Shown here: positions 7,375-9,063 of the stretch, piece by piece
How positions within the stretch are numbered: the stretch's first letter is position 1
Layout: every line of letters starts with the position of its first letter
DNA from: SFHK01 sp963618055
Lineage (GTDB): Bacteria > Bacillota > Clostridia > Christensenellales > Aristaeellaceae
Assembly: GCA_963618055.1 (NCBI GenBank)
Contig: CAVERI010000100.1
Coordinates: 1-9,063, forward strand
Length of the DNA: 9,063 nucleotides
Reading direction: 5' to 3'
The notes under the pieces: model-generated
Database searches by the model: none
What the model saw: only the letters and a program-made list of their open reading frames with translations
What the model was told of the DNA's origin: nothing
Translations under genes and position numbers: made by a program

Positions 7375-7665
7375 ATGCTGATTTTGATAACCTACGATGT
7401 AAATACCGTGGACGCGGAGGGCAGACGCAGACTGCGGCAGGTAGCGAAAACCTGCATCGCCCACGGTCAGCGCGTCCAGAATTCGGTGTTCGAATGCAGC
7501 CTTGACGCGGCTCAGCTTCGCCGCCTGAAGGGCGAACTGACGGCGCTGATCGACCCGGAGAAGGACAGCCTTCGCTTCTATACGCTGGGCAATCAATACC
7601 AAACCAAGGTGCAGCATGTGGGCGCGCACCCTGCCTACCAGCCAGACGACGTGCTGATGGTCTGA
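7375..7665 (+). CDS. cas2: Cas2, structural partner of Cas1 in spacer acquisition
   Basis: Cas2 dimerises and bridges two Cas1 dimers, setting the length of DNA that is integrated. The 96-residue protein begins with the ferredoxin-like strand MLILITYDVN, carrying the conserved Asp8, and contains GQRVQNSVFECSLD and IDPEKDSLRFYTLG, which are typical of I-C Cas2. The ATG follows AAGGGAG (7362-7368) at 6 nt. Unlike the preceding genes it does not overlap its neighbour: 52 nt separate it from cas1. It is the last cas gene; no convincing terminator with a T-run follows it. Confidence 0.96.
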   Translation: MLILITYDVNTVDAEGRRRLRQVAKTCIAHGQRVQNSVFECSLDAAQLRRLKGELTALIDPEKDSLRFYTLGNQYQTKVQHVGAHPAYQPDDVLMV

Positions 7666-8080
7666 TCCTCGCGAACGAGCGAAAATCCCGAACCGGTGGA
7701 TACGTTCCGCATCGGCGGGCTGCGCACGGCCGATCAAGCGCGTACGTATCTCCGTCCTGCGCGGGAGCGTATGCACAATCCGCGGAGTCCGACAATCGAC
7801 GGCGGAAGCACGCCTTCGTTGACCGGCAGGTAAAGCCTGCTGTGTCCTGACGACCTTTGCTTCCGGCGGGAAAACCCGTCTCCGTTGATGCATAGGAAGC
7901 CGCATCTTGAAAACCCAACGGCACATAGCAGCGGAGCGTTATCGTCTGGAATGAAGACGTTCCTCCCGATGATGCAGCGCCATCTGGGCTCACGGGAAAA
8001 AGGTGTTTTTACGAACGACCATAAAAGCGGTCATCCGTAAAAGGACTCTCCCCAAAGCAAAAGCCTCCAATGCGGCCATG
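7666..8080. other. Non-coding GC-rich stretch between cas2 and the leader
   Basis: About 415 bases without a credible gene. Long minus-strand frames here run on antisense into cas2 and cas1 and are likely by-products of high GC. It holds a short hairpin (CGGCAGG at 7824-7830 with CCTGCTG at 7836-7842, one wobble) and the interrupted palindrome at 8007-8042. Just after cas2, GCGAAC (7671-7676) and AAAATCCCG (7682-7690) recall the GCGAAC...AAAATACCCG order of the true leader at 8090-8117. In many I-C loci the leader follows cas2 closely, so this stretch may be an insertion. No transposase, terminal repeats or RNA gene is recognised. Confidence 0.45.
8007..8042. repeat. Interrupted 14-bp inverted repeat before the leader
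   Basis: TTTTACGAACGACC at 8007-8020 pairs with GGTCATCCGTAAAA at 8029-8042 at 12 of 14 positions, across an 8-base loop (ATAAAAGC). It ends in A/T at both sides. It could be a protein-binding site, an element end, or a weak terminator, but no T-run follows the stem. Confidence 0.5.
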
Positions 8081-8086
8081 CCGAAA

Positions 8087-8129
8087 GTGCGAACCTGAAG
8101 TAGCCATAAAATACCCGAGACTTTCGCAC
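8087..8129. repeat. Leader inverted repeat GTGCGAA / TTCGCAC
   Basis: A perfect 7-bp inverted repeat: GTGCGAA at 8087-8093 and TTCGCAC at 8123-8129, with 29 bases between. The intervening sequence includes CATAAAATACCCG. The spacing suits either an RNA hairpin or two half-sites for a dimeric or bending protein. Confidence 0.55.
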
Positions 8130-8132
8130 CAC

Positions 8133-8157
8133 ATTTTGAGAACCTCCGCCTCAAAAT
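8133..8157. repeat. Leader hairpin ATTTTGAG / CTCAAAAT
   Basis: A perfect 8-bp inverted repeat, ATTTTGAG at 8133-8140 and CTCAAAAT at 8150-8157, around a 9-base loop. It is followed by no T-run, so a terminator is unlikely. It is a candidate leader-binding element for the adaptation machinery. Confidence 0.55.
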
Positions 8158-8226
8158 TCGGGAACTTCGCATCCGCAAATCTCGTCTAATATAACAAAAT
8201 AGTGGATGTATTCCAGAATTCCCGAA
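8157..8226. repeat. Wide leader inverted repeat TTCGGGAA / TTCCCGAA
   Basis: TTCGGGAA at 8157-8164 and TTCCCGAA at 8219-8226 are perfect 8-bp inverted copies separated by 54 bases; the second lies 21 bases before the first repeat. They could be paired protein sites flanking the array promoter. Chance is possible at this arm length. Confidence 0.35.
8166..8195 (+). promoter_or_regulatory. Possible promoter for the CRISPR array
   Basis: A TTCGCA hexamer (8166-8171, four of six matches to TTGACA) lies 18 bp before TATAAC (8190-8195, five of six matches to TATAAT). The start would be near 8202, about 45 nt ahead of the first repeat. It is the best pair I can see in the leader, but far weaker than the cas operon promoter. 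Confidence 0.35.
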
Positions 8227-8247
8227 GGAAATCAAGAACCATTTGCT

Positions 8248-9063
8248 GTCGCCCCTCGTGAAGGGGCGTGGATTGAAACCTCCGTCGGCGAGAACCCGAT
8301 AACGCGGCGATTGTCGCCCCTCGTGAAGGGGCGTGGATTGAAACTCATTGCCCTCACCAAGCAGCGCACTGCCGGGGTCGCCCCTCGCGAAGGGGCGTGG
8401 ATTGAAACGGTTCGTCCAGCGTCTCAGCGTACTCCGTCTCCAGTCGCCCCTCGCGAAGGGGCGTGGATTGAAACCAGCAGACAGCTACGGAAGATGCGGC
8501 TGGAAAAAGTCGCCCCTCGCGAAGGGGCGTGGATTGAAACCGGACGTGATGTACACGCTCAAAAACGGCGAATTGTCGCCCCTCGCGAAGGGGCGTGGAT
8601 TGAAACTTGCCCATTGTACCACAATCGGGGGCGGTTGTCTAGTCGCCCCTCGCGAAGGGGCGTGGATTGAAACCGCGCGGCGGTCATGGCGGCGATAAAC
8701 CTTGACGGGTCGCCCCTCGCGAAGGGGCGTGGATTGAAACGCCCTTTTGGCGCTTTGTGTCTGCCGCTTTTTGCGGTCGCCCCTCGCGAAGGGGCGTGGA
8801 TTGAAACCTCTGCACGCACACCAGCGCGCACACACACCGCGGTCGCCCCTCGCGAAGGGGCGTGGATTGAAACATAAGAGTATAGCAATACGTTTTTATG
8901 GAAGATAGTCGCCCCTCGCGAAGGGGCGTGGATTGAAACGCGGGCAGAAGGCCCAGATAGTAGCAGCTCTCGCCGTCGCCCCTCGCGAAGGGGCGTGGAT
9001 TGAAACCATGGGCTACCTCCAATCTGCATTTAACTGCTGTTGGTCGCCCCTCGCGAAGGGGCG
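8248..9063 (+). CRISPR. Type I-C CRISPR array, truncated by the window end
   Basis: Twelve complete 32-nt repeats start at 8248, 8313, 8377, 8443, 8509, 8575, 8642, 8709, 8776, 8842, 8908 and 8975; a thirteenth starts at 9043 and is cut after 21 nt. The repeat begins GTCGCCCCTCGCGAA and ends TGGATTGAAAC. Repeat bases 3-9 (CGCCCCT) pair with 15-21 (AGGGGCG) around a CGCGA loop. Cutting after base 21, as known for Cas5d, leaves the 11-nt handle TGGATTGAAAC. Repeats 1 and 2 carry T instead of C at base 12, in the loop; all others are identical. The twelve spacers are 33, 32, 34, 34, 34, 35, 35, 35, 34, 34, 35 and 36 nt long, all different. Most are GC-rich; spacer 10 (8874-8907) is AT-rich. By eye none matches elsewhere in this window. 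The leader lies on the left. Confidence 0.99.

Larger units (their letters stand above)
8081..8247 (+). promoter_or_regulatory. CRISPR leader
   Basis: The bases before the first repeat become AT-richer than the cas genes and contain an ordered set of inverted repeats (8087-8129, 8133-8157, 8157-8226). The order GTGCGAACC, then AAAAT-CCCG, then TTCGCACC, then TTTTGAG/CTCAAAA resembles leaders of other I-C arrays as I remember them. The leader should carry the promoter for the array transcript and the sites that direct Cas1-Cas2-Cas4 to the first repeat. Orientation agrees with the repeat, whose TGGATTGAAAC end points away from it. The left limit is approximate. Confidence 0.75.

Noticed and set aside
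7671..7690. Rho-independent terminator after cas2
   Set aside because: CTCG/CGAG around a CGAA loop is only four pairs and is followed by AAAATCCC, not a T-run.
7201..7993. Two overlapping minus-strand frames of about 240 codons from the cas2 downstream region into cas1
   Set aside because: They cross cas2 and the end of cas1 antisense, overlap each other in different frames, and show no domain. Only the part outside cas2 (7666-7993) could be a remnant, and nothing supports it.
8206..8698. Plus-strand reading frames across the array giving repetitive peptides such as VAPREGAWIET and SPLAKGRGLK
   Set aside because: Repeat plus spacer averages about 66 nt, a multiple of three, so the CRISPR repeat itself stays open in several frames. 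These are a known annotation artefact, not proteins.
8354..9029. Minus-strand frames in the array giving FQSTPLREGR, FNPRPFARGD and VSIHAPSRGAT repeats
   Set aside because: Same artefact on the other strand; there is no ribosome site or independent coding signal.
8280..9042. Self-targeting spacers
   Set aside because: By eye no spacer matches the cas genes or flanks in this window. The rest of the genome cannot be judged from here.
203..9063. A new or hybrid defence system
   Set aside because: All seven genes, their order, the 32-nt repeat and the 11-nt handle fit standard subtype I-C. No extra gene, fusion or replaced module was found.

Overview
The window holds a complete subtype I-C CRISPR-Cas locus on the + strand. 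The seven cas genes are in the canonical order cas3, cas5c, cas8c, cas7c, cas4, cas1, cas2. A leader and a CRISPR array follow, and the array runs off the right edge. I see no transposase, toxin, regulator or accessory gene. Every large gene can be assigned from family motifs, so I do not claim a new system. Open points are a Cas11c reading frame inside cas8c, a Phe at a Cas5 catalytic-triad position, an array whose repeats record a recent acquisition, and an unusually long, unexplained stretch between cas2 and the leader.

Host: the cas genes are GC-rich, the ribosome-binding sites are strong AGGAGG types, and the operon promoter is a perfect TTGACA/17/TATAAT sigma-70/sigma-A box. With the I-C repeat family (GTCGCCCC... 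...TGGATTGAAAC) this fits a GC-rich Bacillota, perhaps a gut-type Clostridia. That is inference from style, not a species call. The first ~180 bases are markedly more AT-rich than the rest.

Layout: 1-111 is AT-rich flank without a supportable gene. 112-140 is the operon promoter, with a 12-bp palindrome over its -10 box. 203-2335 is cas3 and 2354-2998 cas5c. 2995-4746 is cas8c, with cas11c predicted inside its 3' end at 4378-4746. 4739-5638 is cas7c, 5620-6294 cas4, 6291-7322 cas1 and 7375-7665 cas2. 7666-8080 is non-coding and GC-rich. 8081-8247 is the leader, with several inverted repeats. 8248-9063 is the array: twelve full 32-nt repeats, twelve spacers of 32-36 nt, and the first 21 nt of a thirteenth repeat.

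How it works together: Cas1, Cas2 and Cas4 select, trim and insert new spacers at the leader end. The array transcript is cut by Cas5c at the base of the repeat hairpin, giving crRNAs with an 11-nt 5' handle. Cas5c, Cas7c, Cas8c and Cas11c assemble on the crRNA into Cascade. On target DNA Cascade recruits Cas3, which nicks and degrades it. Gene overlaps of 4-19 nt from cas5c to cas1 indicate one translationally coupled operon. The only sizeable gap, 52 nt, lies before cas2.
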